This document shows, piece after piece, positions 37,338 through 47,310 of a stretch of 64,000 nt of DNA; position 1 is the stretch's first letter, and every line of letters starts with the position of its first letter. A program made the translations under genes and the position numbers. Source of the DNA: Geomonas sp. Red32 (GTDB lineage: Bacteria; Desulfobacterota; Desulfuromonadia; Geobacterales; Geobacteraceae); contig NZ_JAKLOY010000001.1 of the NCBI RefSeq assembly GCF_023652955.1, positions 186,001 through 250,000 of the forward strand, in the 5' to 3' direction. The notes under the pieces are model-generated. The model saw nothing but the letters and a program-made list of their open reading frames with translations, did no database searches and had not been told where the DNA came from.

Positions 37338-38567
37338 ATGACTGAGACCACCGAAATCCTCGCCCCCCATACGCCGATGCTGCGGCACCACCCCTTCCGG
37401 CAATTCTGGCTCGGACGGCTCGCCTCCACCCTCTCCTTCCAGATGCAGGGAGTCGCGGTAGGATGGCAGATTTACGCTTTGACCGGCAGTGCCTGGTATC
37501 TCGGGCTGGCCGGTCTCGCCCAATTTCTTCCGATGTTCCTCCTGACCCTGGTGGTCGGGCACACCGCCGACCGCTACGACCGGCGTAAAATCGCCGCCTT
37601 CTGCCAGCTTATCGAGGGGGGCGCGCTAGCGGCCATGGCAGCCGGTAGCTATGGTGGATGGCTCACCAAGGAGGCCATCCTCGGGATCGTCTTCGTGACC
37701 GGGGCGGCGCGTGCCTTCGAGTCCCCCACCATGCAGGCGTTACTCCCCACCCTGGTCCCCCAGGAGTGGATTCCGCGGGCGGCGGCCTGGTCCGCCTCAG
37801 CCAACCAGACCGCCAGCATCGTCGGCCCCGCGCTGGGAGGAATTCTCTACGCCGCCGGCCCCACCATCGTGTACGCAACCGGCTCTCTTCTCTTTCTGAC
37901 TGCGAGCTTCATGGTCTCCTCGATCAGGGTGGAGCGGGCACCGGCCAGGAAGGAACCGGTCAGCGTCAGCTCGCTCTTCGCCGGGATCTCCTTCATCAAG
38001 AGCCGTCCGGAAATCCTGGGCGCCATCTCCCTCGACCTCTTCGCGGTGCTGCTCGGCGGAGCCACCGCCCTCCTGCCGGTCTACGCGCGTGACATCCTTC
38101 ACAGCGGGCCATGGGGGCTCGGGTTCCTGCGAGCGGCGCCGGCCGTGGGAGCGCTGGGGATGTCGGCATTCCTGGCACGGACGCCGCTACGCCACCACGT
38201 GGGACGCATCATGTTCGCCAGCGTGGCGGTCTTCGGGGTGGGGACCATTGTCTTCGCCGTCTCGACCTCTTTCACCCTCTCCGTCTGCGCACTCATCGTG
38301 CTCGGGGCGGCGGATGTCATCAGCGTGGTCATCAGAAGCTCGCTGGTGCAGATCTCGACGCCGGATGAGATGCGGGGAAGGGTCAGCGCGGTCAACATGC
38401 TCTTCATCGGCACCTCTAACCAGTTAGGCGAGTTCGAGTCGGGGGCTACCGCCGCACTGTTCGGTACGGTGCCCGCGGTCATCATCGGCGGGGTAGGGAC
38501 GATAGTCGTGGTGCTTCTGTGGATGAGGCTGTTTCCGAAATTGGTGGAGGTGGACCGGCTGCAGTAA
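37338..38567 (+). CDS. MFS exporter (EntS / DHA3-like)
   Basis: The 409-residue protein has about 12 hydrophobic helices. It shows the major-facilitator loop motif GHTADRYDRRKIAAF after the second helix and the weaker second copy FLARTPLRHHVGR midway. The start HHPFRQFWLGRLASTLSFQMQGVAVGWQIYALTG is typical of the EntS/DHA3-type drug or siderophore exporters. The substrate cannot be read from sequence. No good ribosome-binding site was found before ATG 37338; ATG 37377 is an alternative. A series of tandem repeats follows directly after the stop. Confidence 0.82.
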   Translation: MTETTEILAPHTPMLRHHPFRQFWLGRLASTLSFQMQGVAVGWQIYALTGSAWYLGLAGLAQFLPMFLLTLVVGHTADRYDRRKIAAFCQLIEGGALAAMAAGSYGGWLTKEAILGIVFVTGAARAFESPTMQALLPTLVPQEWIPRAAAWSASANQTASIVGPALGGILYAAGPTIVYATGSLLFLTASFMVSSIRVERAPARKEPVSVSSLFAGISFIKSRPEILGAISLDLFAVLLGGATALLPVYARDILHSGPWGLGFLRAAPAVGALGMSAFLARTPLRHHVGRIMFASVAVFGVGTIVFAVSTSFTLSVCALIVLGAADVISVVIRSSLVQISTPDEMRGRVSAVNMLFIGTSNQLGEFESGATAALFGTVPAVIIGGVGTIVVVLLWMRLFPKLVEVDRLQ

Positions 38568-38568
38568 A

Positions 38569-38613
38569 GGGACTTTAGGGACTTTAGGGACCTCAGGGAC
38601 CCCAGGGACATAA
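38569..38613. repeat. 9-bp tandem repeat, GGGAC core
   Basis: Five consecutive 9-bp units (GGGACTTTA twice, GGGACCTCA, GGGACCCCA, GGGACATAA) begin one base after the MFS stop codon. The GGGAC core matches the array at 6024-6077 on the other strand. Confidence 0.88.
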
Positions 38614-38647
38614 GGTAAACTTTCAAGCAGGGACTGGCCTGCCCGCG

Positions 38648-38687
38648 GCACTCACACGCACTCACACGCACTCACACGCACTCACAC
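38648..38687. repeat. 10-bp tandem repeat
   Basis: GCACTCACAC repeats perfectly four times. It lies between the 9-bp and the 11-bp arrays of the same gap. Confidence 0.9.
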
Positions 38688-38700
38688 GCCTCCGCCCTCC

Positions 38701-38819
38701 CGGCGTCTCCCCGGCGTCTCCCCGGCGTCTCCCCGGCGTCTCCCCAGCGCACCCTCGGCGCACCTTCTTCGCACCTTCTTCGCACCTTCTTCGCACCTTC
38801 TTCGCACGTCTTCGCACGT
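38701..38819. repeat. 11-bp periodic tract changing unit by unit
   Basis: CGGCGTCTCCC is present four times. Then, in phase, come CAGCGCACCCT, CGGCGCACCTT, three CTTCGCACCTT, and two shortened CTTCGCACGT units. The period is kept while the unit sequence drifts from one end to the other. Confidence 0.85.
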
Positions 38820-38989
38820 CCGCAGCAGCCCACGCAGTCCACGCCGGCGGGAGTGGTGCCGATTACGCCTCGGTGTCATAACGTTGACACGCCTCCACCG
38901 GCGACGGTATAGTAACCACAGCACGATAAGTGCCTCAAATATTCAAAATTAATGGCTTTTTACCTGAACCAACGGAGCCAGACCAGCCG

Positions 38990-40402
<1,413 letters not shown>

Positions 40403-40408
40403 CGGCGT

Positions 40409-40639
40409 TCAGCGTTTTTCACCCGGATACAGCGCTCCCACCGGGCACTGGCCGAAACATTTGCCGCACGTCCTGCAGTCCCCTTCGCTACGGGCCGCCT
40501 GCTTGCGGTAACCTTCCACCTCGAGTGAGTAGCGGCGCTCGGGGCACGCCGACACACAACGTCCACACCCCGAACAGCGATGACTGTCGATAACCGGCAC
40601 CAACACCCGGGCAGAGGCCCTTACTTCCTGATACCCCAT
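40409..40639 (-). CDS. Small 2[4Fe-4S] ferredoxin
   Basis: The 76-residue protein has two four-cysteine clusters, CSGCGRCVSACP and CRTCGKCFGQCP, each ending in Pro as in bacterial 2[4Fe-4S] ferredoxins. The linker between them is slightly long and basic. It would carry low-potential electrons in the cytoplasm; no partner enzyme is next to it. GAGGA precedes the ATG. It converges with the sigma-54 regulator gene, the two stops being six bases apart. Confidence 0.8.
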   Translation of the reverse strand: MGYQEVRASARVLVPVIDSHRCSGCGRCVSACPERRYSLEVEGYRKQAARSEGDCRTCGKCFGQCPVGALYPGEKR

Positions 40640-40857
40640 CTCGTCCTCACTTTCAGCTCACGCACAGCACCACGACCAAGACAGAACCGGAAGGGCTATA
40701 ATGTATGAGAATACAAAAGAACTGTCAAGGTGAGGTTGGAGAGGCGATTTATGACACGGGCACGGGCGAAGCGAGATAAACCCCTTGCACGATTAGTCTA
40801 TCCCGAATAAAATACCCAATCCTTAGAAGCACATCAATGAGACCGGAGGGAGCTTAC

Positions 40858-41514
40858 ATGAAAAAGATAGGCGTGGTACTTTCGGGCTGCGGAGTACGTG
40901 ACGGAAGCGAGATTCACGAAGCGGTCTTGACCCTGCTCGCCATTGACAGAAGCGGCGCCAAGGCTGTCTGTTTCGCCCCCGACATTGAGCTGGACGAGAT
41001 CAACCATGTGACGATGAAAGAGACCGGTGCCAAGCGCAACGTGCTGGTCGAATCGGCCCGGATCGCCCGGGGCGACATAAGCGACGTCAAGAACGCCAAG
41101 GCCGCCGATCTCGACGCCCTGATCCTCCCGGGTGGCTTCGGCGCCGCCAAGAACCTCTGCAGCTTCGCCACCGAGGGGCCGGCGGGAAGCGTGCAGCCGG
41201 ATGTGCTCCGCCTGATCCGCGAGATGTCCCAGGCCCGCAAGCCGATCTGCGCCATCTGCATCGCGCCGGCGGTCCTCGCGCTGGCGCTCGGCAAGGATCT
41301 CGCTCCCCAGGTCACCATCGGGACCGACGAAGGGACCGCCCAAGCCATCAACGGCACCGGCAGCAAGCATGTCAACTGCCCGGTGAACGAGTTCGTGATC
41401 GACAAGGAGCACCTCATCGTCACCACCCCCGCCTACATGCTGGCAACCCACATCGCCGAGGCGGCCGAAGGGATCGAGAAGGCGGTGAAGGCCACCATCG
41501 ACCTCATCAAGTAA
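40858..41514 (+). CDS. elbB: ElbB / DJ-1-PfpI family glyoxalase-like protein
   Basis: The 218-residue protein matches ElbB: KIGVVLSGCGVRDGSEIHEAV at the start, LILPGGFGAAKNLC in the middle, and the nucleophile elbow PICAICIAPAVLA. ElbB belongs to the class I glutamine-amidotransferase-like fold. It was once called isoprenoid biosynthesis protein and has weak glyoxalase activity. The ATG at 40858 has GGAGGG upstream. It is a single-gene unit on present evidence. Confidence 0.9.
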   Translation: MKKIGVVLSGCGVRDGSEIHEAVLTLLAIDRSGAKAVCFAPDIELDEINHVTMKETGAKRNVLVESARIARGDISDVKNAKAADLDALILPGGFGAAKNLCSFATEGPAGSVQPDVLRLIREMSQARKPICAICIAPAVLALALGKDLAPQVTIGTDEGTAQAINGTGSKHVNCPVNEFVIDKEHLIVTTPAYMLATHIAEAAEGIEKAVKATIDLIK

Positions 41515-41573
41515 CGCACCACCGAGGGAAACTGATCTTCCGCAGCACGTTGCCCCCCCTTCCCCATCCTCAC

Positions 41574-41600
41574 CCCAGCCCTTTCTTGAAGGGGAGGGAG
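41574..41600. repeat. Extragenic palindrome, family B (decayed)
   Basis: CCCTTTCTTGAAGGGGAGGG is an imperfect copy of the family B inverted repeat, between elbB and the outer-membrane barrel gene. Confidence 0.5.
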
Positions 41601-41667
41601 AGTTGGAGCCAGCGGAAGACACGGAGTAAGCAGATCTATACATGATTCAATGGAGGGAACAATCGAG

Positions 41668-42258
41668 ATGAAGAAACTGATCGTACTGGCTGTCTGTGTG
41701 TTACTCACCGCCCTGGCCGCCGGAAACGCGGCTGCCGAGGAACTAAGGGGAAGAGTGGCGCTCAACGCCAGGTTCGGGTTAATCAATCCGTCCAACAGCC
41801 AGATGGCCGATAGGGACGGCACCCTGCTGGTATCGACCGACCCCGGCATCATCGGTGGCGGCGGCCTCCTCTTCGGGGTCGACGACAACATCGCCATCGA
41901 AATCGACATCACCCGCTCCGTCTTCCATACCTCGGGCCTCGGGACGGCGGGAATCACCAACCTCTCCATGGGCGGGCAGTACCGGCTCCCCGAGCGGCAG
42001 CGCTTCGTCCCCTACGGCGGCGCAGGCCTCGACGTCCTCATCAACGATCTCAGCGACAAGGTGGTCGACACGGTGGTGGGCGCCCATCTCGCGGTCGGGG
42101 TCGATTACATGCTCATGAGGCAGGTGGCGCTCAACGCCGAGATCAAAGGGGTCGAGGCATTCTCGGCCGACGTAAGGGACTTCGGCGGGGCAAAGATCGG
42201 CGAGTTCGATCCCTCCAACTTCGCCTTCACGGTGGGAGCCAGGTTCTTCTTCAACTAG
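41668..42258 (+). CDS. OmpW/opacity-type outer-membrane beta-barrel protein
   Basis: The 196-residue protein has a signal peptide (to about residue 23, AAAEE). It then has about eight amphipathic strands (RVALNARFGLINP, NIAIEIDITRSVFHT, RFVPYGGAGLDVLI, HLAVGVDYMLMRQVALNAEIK) and the C-terminal aromatic strand FTVGARFFFN. This fits small eight-stranded barrels of the OmpW/OmpA-like kind. The substrate, if any, is unknown. ATG 41668 is chosen because GGAGGGA sits nine bases upstream. A strong terminator follows. Confidence 0.75.
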   Translation: MKKLIVLAVCVLLTALAAGNAAAEELRGRVALNARFGLINPSNSQMADRDGTLLVSTDPGIIGGGGLLFGVDDNIAIEIDITRSVFHTSGLGTAGITNLSMGGQYRLPERQRFVPYGGAGLDVLINDLSDKVVDTVVGAHLAVGVDYMLMRQVALNAEIKGVEAFSADVRDFGGAKIGEFDPSNFAFTVGARFFFN

Positions 42259-42275
42259 CTTCACCCCATCGACGC

Positions 42276-42311
42276 AAAAAGCCCCCTTTCCGGATGGAGA
42301 GGGGGCTTTTT
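42276..42311 (+). terminator. Intrinsic terminator after the barrel gene
   Basis: GCCCCCT and AGGGGGC form a stem bordered by A and T runs, 17 bases after the stop. Confidence 0.88.
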
Positions 42312-42350
42312 CATTTTGGCGCAGAGAACTTCAGGGGGTACCGCAAAAAG

Positions 42351-42432
42351 CAAATCCCCCCTGTCCCCCCTTTGACAAGGGGGGGACCTGTATTCCCCTG
42401 GAATTCCCGGAAGATCCTTGGTCAAAGGGGGA
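42351..42432. repeat. Dispersed palindromic repeat, family A, double copy
   Basis: AAATCCCCCCTGTCCCCCCT with TTTGACAAGGGGGGG, then a partner GGTCAAAGGGGGACC further on, form nested inverted repeats at the 3' end of the radical SAM gene. Confidence 0.7.
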
Positions 42433-42450
42433 CCACCAGGGCAGAGGTAT

Positions 42451-44136
42451 CTACTGGATATTTTCTTCCGGAAGGCCGAAGGCGCGGCGGTACTCCCTTT
42501 CCAGCCTGCCTACGTCCCCCCCCTCGATGAAGCCCCACGGCAGCGGCTCATCCAGGGGGATGTCGCGGTACACCACACTGTCGGTGTCGATCCCCACCTC
42601 CCGGGCCGCCGCCTTCCAGTTCCCCAACCGGTCGGCCGCCACCAAAAGCGGGGCCAGCCTGCGGTCCCCACGCGACAGGAGCGCCTGCAGATAGGCTTCA
42701 CGCGGGCTCTCGATCTGGAGCTTCACGTTGGAGAGCCGTCCGAGCGCCTTCTGCAGATACTTCCACTTCTTCTCCACCGACCTGATCTCTTCCATCCCGC
42801 ACCACTGGAACGGCGTGAACGGCTTCGGGATGAAGGGATTGACGGAGAGCTGGATCTCGCCAAGCCGCTTGTTGGCTTTGGCGGCGGCCACCACCCGCTC
42901 CCGGATCCTGCCGACCAGAGCCACCAGTTCATCGAGGTCCTCCACCGTCTCGGTGGGAAGGCCGATGATGAAGTAGAGCTTCAGGTTCAGGATGTCGTGA
43001 CCGGTCAATAGGTCGCAGGCGGCGAGGATCTGCTCCTCGTCGATTCCCTTCCTGATCAGGTCGCGAAGCCGCTGCGAGCCCCCCTCCGGGGCCAGGGCGA
43101 CGCTCTTTTGGCCGCTGGCCTTCAGGGCCTCGATCATCCGGTGGTCGAGGTGGTCGATGCGGAACGAGGAGACGGAAAACTTCCCTCCCCCCTCCACGAT
43201 CTCTACCGCGAGATCCCCGATCCCCTGGTAATCGGAGACGGCGGCGGCAACGAGACCGACCTTTCTTCCCTCCTCCACCCCCTTCATGACCTCAGCGCGG
43301 ACCGACTCCTTGGACCGGGTGCGATAGGGGAGGTAGATGAACCCGGCCGCACAGAACCGGCAGCCTCGCGGGCAGCCGCGGGAGAGCTCCACCAGGTGCA
43401 TGCCGGAAAACTCGGTGGCCTCGGTATGGATCTCGGTGACGGTGGGGCGGTCGTCAAGGTGCGCCTCCCAGACCCGGCTGACCGCCTTGGGGGCATCCGC
43501 TTCCGGGTTCATCGAGACAAGGGCGCTCCCCTGGTAGACGGGACGGTAGAGGGAGGGGACGTACACGCCGGGAATCCCGGCGGCCTGCCGCAGCAGTTCG
43601 TGACGCGACTCCGCCCCTTCTTTCATCAAATCGAGCAGCGCGGGGAGCATCGGTTCCGCCTCGCCGACGCATACCAGGTCGAGCAAGGGAGCCACCGGCT
43701 CGGGATTGAGGAAGAGGGCCGCCCCGCCGCCGATGATGAGCGGCTGCAACGGGGAACGATCCTCCGCCATGGGAGCCATACCGGACAGCCTGAAGATGGT
43801 GGGGATGGCGAGGTAATCGCTTTCGAAGGAGACCGAGAAGGCCAGGACGTCGAAGGAGGAGAGCGGACGCTGGGACTCGAGGGAGAGGAGGGTTCCGCCG
43901 GTACGGAGGAGCTCATCGAGCTCGTCGTGGTCCGGGAGAAACGCGCGGTCGCAGACTACCTCTGGGTAGTCGTTCATCATGGCGTAGACCGCCTGGAAGC
44001 CGAGGTTGCTCATGCCGGCGTGGTAGCGGTTGGGATAGACCAGGCAGCAGGAAAGCCTCCCGCCGCGGTTCCCCAGCCCGCCTCCGCTCTCGCCGGCCAG
44101 GATGGTGCGTCTTTTTTCTATGCTCTTGCGCGACAT
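42451..44136 (-). CDS. B12-binding radical SAM protein
   Basis: The 561-residue protein has an N-terminal cobalamin-binding-like Rossmann domain (LVYPNRYHAGMSNLGFQAVYA). A radical SAM domain follows whose cluster motif is CPRGCRFCAAG (Cys-x3-Cys-x2-Cys), then PEGGSQRLRDLIRKG and IIGLPTETVEDLDELV. This family is widespread in anaerobes and usually annotated only as B12-binding radical SAM; it may modify proteins or lipids. The ATG at 44136 is adopted although its ribosome-binding site is weak. The start is the least certain part. Confidence 0.82.
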   Translation of the reverse strand: MSRKSIEKRRTILAGESGGGLGNRGGRLSCCLVYPNRYHAGMSNLGFQAVYAMMNDYPEVVCDRAFLPDHDELDELLRTGGTLLSLESQRPLSSFDVLAFSVSFESDYLAIPTIFRLSGMAPMAEDRSPLQPLIIGGGAALFLNPEPVAPLLDLVCVGEAEPMLPALLDLMKEGAESRHELLRQAAGIPGVYVPSLYRPVYQGSALVSMNPEADAPKAVSRVWEAHLDDRPTVTEIHTEATEFSGMHLVELSRGCPRGCRFCAAGFIYLPYRTRSKESVRAEVMKGVEEGRKVGLVAAAVSDYQGIGDLAVEIVEGGGKFSVSSFRIDHLDHRMIEALKASGQKSVALAPEGGSQRLRDLIRKGIDEEQILAACDLLTGHDILNLKLYFIIGLPTETVEDLDELVALVGRIRERVVAAAKANKRLGEIQLSVNPFIPKPFTPFQWCGMEEIRSVEKKWKYLQKALGRLSNVKLQIESPREAYLQALLSRGDRRLAPLLVAADRLGNWKAAAREVGIDTDSVVYRDIPLDEPLPWGFIEGGDVGRLEREYRRAFGLPEENIQ

Positions 44137-44217
44137 CGGGTGAGAGTACCATCTTTTGCCCGGCAGCGACAACCCAATCCTTTTCAGGATTTATCAGCGA
44201 GGTGACGACAGCCTGAG

Positions 44218-44257
44218 GTCTCCCCCTTTGCGAAGGGGGACAGGGGGGATTTTAGCC
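44218..44257. repeat. Dispersed palindromic repeat, family A
   Basis: GTCTCCCCCTTTGCGAAGGG, continuing through a G-run and ACAGGGGGGATTTTAGCC, is the same module as at 993 and 62541. It lies between two divergent genes. Confidence 0.7.
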
Positions 44258-44300
44258 AGGACCGGCCTTTCATTGAAGGCGGACTTCCCCCACCCCCTAC

Positions 44301-44322
44301 CCCCCTCCCTCAAGGGGAGGGG
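44301..44322. repeat. Extragenic palindrome, family B
   Basis: CCCCTCCCT and AGGGGAGGGG form an inverted repeat upstream of the permease gene, close to a family A copy. Confidence 0.65.
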
Positions 44323-44407
44323 GAAGTGTTGGCTGCCTAATGGGTTGAAATCGCCGGCGGTGTCTGCTAGGTTGCTTCCGATGTCAGCAGGCAAAGAAGG
44401 AGGCTTC

Positions 44408-45718
44408 ATGAACAGCATCGCGGCATTCTTCAAGTTCGACCATCACGGGACCACCTTCCGCCGTGAGACGGTGGCCGGCCTCACCACCTTCCTCACCATG
44501 GCCTACATCATCATCGTCAACCCGGCCATCCTCGAAAACGGCGGCATCCCCCGCGGCCCCTCCACCACGGCCACCATCCTCGCCTCCGTGTTCGGCACCG
44601 TCATCATGGCGCTCTTCGCCAACCGGCCGTTCGCCATCGCGCCCTACATGAGCGAGAACGCCTTCATCGCCTTCGTGGTGGTCAAGGTCATGGGGTATTC
44701 GTGGCAGACGGCGCTGGCGGCGGTCTTCTTCGCCGGGGTCATCTTCACCCTGCTCACCCTCTTGAAGGTGCGGAGCTGGCTCGCCGAGGCCATCCCCTTA
44801 TCGCTAAAGTGCGCCTTCGCCACCGGCATCGGGCTCTTCCTCACCTTTATCGGCCTCAACGAGACCGGGATCGTCACCCTCGGCATCCCCGGCGCTCCCG
44901 TCAAGCTCGGAAGCCTCGCTCAACCTCCGGTGCTCCTGGCGGTGGCGGGGCTCCTCTTCACGGTGATCCTGATGTCCCGGCGCATCCCCGGCGCCATGAT
45001 GATCGGGATCGTGGCGACCACCATCGGCTCCATCGCCCTCAAGGTCACCCCCCTTCCCAAGGCGTACGTGAGCCTCCCCCCCGATCTCTCCCCGATCCTG
45101 TTGAAGCTCGATCTCCACGGGGCGCTGCAGCCGGCCTTCTTCCCGATCGTGCTCACCATCTTCATCATGGCCTTCCTCGACACGGTGGGAACCCTCCTCG
45201 GGCTCTCCATGCGGGCCGACCTCTTGGACGAGAACGGCAACCTCCCGGAAATCGAGAAACCGATGATGGCGGACGCCCTGGCGACCATGGTGGCCCCGCT
45301 TCTGGGGACGACGACTACCGGCGCCTACATCGAGTCGGCGGCCGGCATCGAGGAAGGCGGGAGGACCGGCTTCGCCTCGCTGGTGACCGCCCTCTTCTTC
45401 CTGCTGGCGCTTTTCCTCGCCCCGCTCTTCACCCTGGTGCCGCCGCACGCCTACGGGATCGCCCTCATCGTCATCGGCTCCTTCATGCTGGAGCCGCTCA
45501 CCAGGGTCGATTTCAACGACCTCACCGAGCTGATCCCCGCCTTTTTGACCATCGTGCTGATGGTCTTCACCTACAACATCGGGGTGGGAATGACCGCCGG
45601 TTTCATAAGCTATCCGCTGATGAAGGCGGCGACCGGCCGGGTGAGGGAAGTGAAGAGCGGCGTCTGGGTGCTGGCGCTCCTGTCGCTATCCTATTTCCTG
45701 TTCGGCGTGAAGAGTTAG
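44408..45718 (+). CDS. NCS2 family purine permease (AzgA-like)
   Basis: The 436-residue protein has about 13 hydrophobic segments and NCS2 features of the AzgA/adenine-guanine-hypoxanthine type: ETVAGLTTFLTMAYIIIVNP, MSENAFIAFVVV, ATGIGLFLTFIGLNE, MAFLDTVGTLLG and the region GTTTTGAYIESAAGIEEGGRTG. It should import a purine base with protons. AAGAAGGAGG lies before the ATG at 44408. Its stop overlaps by four bases the stop of the convergent DUF6599 gene. Confidence 0.9.
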   Translation: MNSIAAFFKFDHHGTTFRRETVAGLTTFLTMAYIIIVNPAILENGGIPRGPSTTATILASVFGTVIMALFANRPFAIAPYMSENAFIAFVVVKVMGYSWQTALAAVFFAGVIFTLLTLLKVRSWLAEAIPLSLKCAFATGIGLFLTFIGLNETGIVTLGIPGAPVKLGSLAQPPVLLAVAGLLFTVILMSRRIPGAMMIGIVATTIGSIALKVTPLPKAYVSLPPDLSPILLKLDLHGALQPAFFPIVLTIFIMAFLDTVGTLLGLSMRADLLDENGNLPEIEKPMMADALATMVAPLLGTTTTGAYIESAAGIEEGGRTGFASLVTALFFLLALFLAPLFTLVPPHAYGIALIVIGSFMLEPLTRVDFNDLTELIPAFLTIVLMVFTYNIGVGMTAGFISYPLMKAATGRVREVKSGVWVLALLSLSYFLFGVKS

Positions 45719-46623
45719 CGGACGAGCCTCGCGCGGATTTTCCCCATCAGCGGGAATCCGGCGGCGGTTTTATTGAGCCTCACCAGGCCGAAGACATACG
45801 GGCCCCGCTGCTCGGCCAGCATGTTTCCGTAGAGGGGATCGGTCCCGGTCAGGGTCGCGCCGAAGCGGTCCTCCCCGTAGAGGACCATGCTGCCGCTGTT
45901 TCTCAGGTAGGCCCGGTAGTTGCCAAAGGCGGCAACCGCGTCGGTCACCGAGTCGGTCAGCACGATGTAGACCCGGGCCGGTTCTCCCCCGACCATGACG
46001 TCCGCGACCAGTCCCCTCGGGAAAAAGTCGTAGCCGAGAAGGCTCGTCGCCTTGTACTGAACGCTCCCCTTCACCACCTCGGGAAGATCGAGCAGCTTGG
46101 TTTCCTTGGGCGCCCCCGTAGCGGGGGGAAGCAGGCGGGAGACCTCCCTGGCGCAGGCCTCCAGCGGCCCCTTGCCGGTTTCGGGGGTACCGGTCGACTG
46201 GAGCCGGACAAAGTAGCGGTCCTGGTAGAAGAAGAGCTGGCTCTCGGTCACGGCCCCATCGCTGCCGGTCTTGACCGTCTCGGCCCCTTCCGGGCGGTAT
46301 CCGGAGAACATCCCGAAGGCATCGAGCGCAGACCCCATCCTGTAGACGTCGACGTCGAAGCCCTGCTCCTTATTGACGTAGCGCCCGTAGGAAAGGAACT
46401 CGAATCCGTAAGGAAAGAAGATCTCAGCCTCGCCGTCGATGCGGTCGGAGAGCGTCTCCCGGCCGTAGACAGCCGGCCTCCCCTCCAGCGACCACCCCGC
46501 CCCGCAGGCAGGCTTCGGCAGAAGCCGCGCCGGGTCATCCGCAGCAAGTGCAACAGATGCCAGTAAATGTCCCGCCACGGCCACCACCATCAAGCGTCCT
46601 ATCATACCAGTATCGACTTTCAT
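45715..46623 (-). CDS. DUF6599 family secreted protein
   Basis: The 302-residue protein has a hydrophobic N-terminal segment (about residues 7-25) that is probably a signal peptide (ending VALAADD). A body follows typical of DUF6599 proteins: GWSLEGRPAVYGRETLSDRI, FLSYGRYVNKEQGFDVDVYR and GSALDAFGMFSGYRPEGAE. The family is common in delta-proteobacteria and has no known role. ATG 46623 has GGAGAGG upstream. It ends in a four-base overlap with the permease gene and is divergent from hicA. Confidence 0.75.
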   Translation of the reverse strand: MKVDTGMIGRLMVVAVAGHLLASVALAADDPARLLPKPACGAGWSLEGRPAVYGRETLSDRIDGEAEIFFPYGFEFLSYGRYVNKEQGFDVDVYRMGSALDAFGMFSGYRPEGAETVKTGSDGAVTESQLFFYQDRYFVRLQSTGTPETGKGPLEACAREVSRLLPPATGAPKETKLLDLPEVVKGSVQYKATSLLGYDFFPRGLVADVMVGGEPARVYIVLTDSVTDAVAAFGNYRAYLRNSGSMVLYGEDRFGATLTGTDPLYGNMLAEQRGPYVFGLVRLNKTAAGFPLMGKIRARLVR

Positions 46624-46714
46624 ACCTCTCCATCTGCGGTTATTACCTAGGGCATTCGCCAAAGCGTCGCGGTGCTCGTTGACAGCGTGTGTATCAGTGT
46701 GTATAAAATGGGTC

Positions 46715-46903
46715 ATGACCAGCAAAGAACTTATCAGACGCCTTGAAGCCGAAGGCTGGTACTGCGTGGGCGGCAAGGGAGACCACCAAAAGTACAAACA
46801 CCCGTCCAAGCCTGGTCATGTCGTAGTCCCGCACCCACGAAAAGAAATACCGACCGGAACCTTGCGGAACATTTACCGCCAAGCCGGTTGGGAGTGGAGG
46901 TAG
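46715..46903 (+). CDS. hicA: HicA-family mRNA interferase toxin
   Basis: The 62-residue protein shows the HicA double-stranded-RNA-binding-like fold: SKELIRRLEAEGWYCVGGKG with the catalytic His in GDHQKYKHP, and VVVPHPRKEIPTGTLRNIYRQAGW. HicA cleaves mRNA when not bound by HicB. The antitoxin gene starts two bases after the hicA stop, and its ribosome-binding site overlaps the end of hicA, as is usual for this pair. Upstream, no strong promoter could be fixed. Confidence 0.92.
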   Translation: MTSKELIRRLEAEGWYCVGGKGDHQKYKHPSKPGHVVVPHPRKEIPTGTLRNIYRQAGWEWR

Positions 46904-46905
46904 CC

Positions 46906-47307
46906 ATGTTGTATCCCGCGTATATCCACCTTGGTGATGAGGAACACGCCCACGGTGTCACCATCCCGGATTTCCCCGGTTGTTTTTCAGCAGCCGACGA
47001 GTGGGCCGACCTGCCACGGATGATCCAGGAGGCCGCGGAGGTTTATTTTGACGGTGAAGATATTCCCGTTCCCGCGCCAACCTCCTTGGAGAAGCTGGCC
47101 GCCAATCCCGATTACCAGGGGGGGGTCTGGCTTTTAGTTGATATCGACCTGGCTAAGCTAAAGGTCAAGGCAAGGCGGGTGAATATCACACTGTCGGAAA
47201 AATTGCTGTACGAAATCGACGAGTATGCAGAGCAGAACCATATGTCCCGTTCTGGGCTACTCGCGCAGGCGGCAGATCAATTTATTCACCGAAAACCCTT
47301 GGCATGA
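46906..47307 (+). CDS. hicB: HicB-family antitoxin
   Basis: The 133-residue protein has the partial-RNase-H-like HicB domain (HAHGVTIPDFPGCFSAADEW, then IQEAAEVYFDGEDIPVP) that covers the toxin. A C-terminal ribbon-helix-helix DNA-binding segment follows (RRVNITLSEKLLYEIDEYAEQNHMSRSGLLAQAA), likely autoregulating the operon. ATG 46906 with GGAGG inside the hicA end is chosen over an upstream TTG. Confidence 0.93.
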   Translation: MLYPAYIHLGDEEHAHGVTIPDFPGCFSAADEWADLPRMIQEAAEVYFDGEDIPVPAPTSLEKLAANPDYQGGVWLLVDIDLAKLKVKARRVNITLSEKLLYEIDEYAEQNHMSRSGLLAQAADQFIHRKPLA

Positions 47308-47310
47308 ATC

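Noticed and set aside
38682..38924. 80-residue Arg-rich minus-strand frame over the tandem repeats
   Set aside because: It is a translation of the 10- and 11-bp arrays, with no ribosome-binding site or non-repeat sequence.
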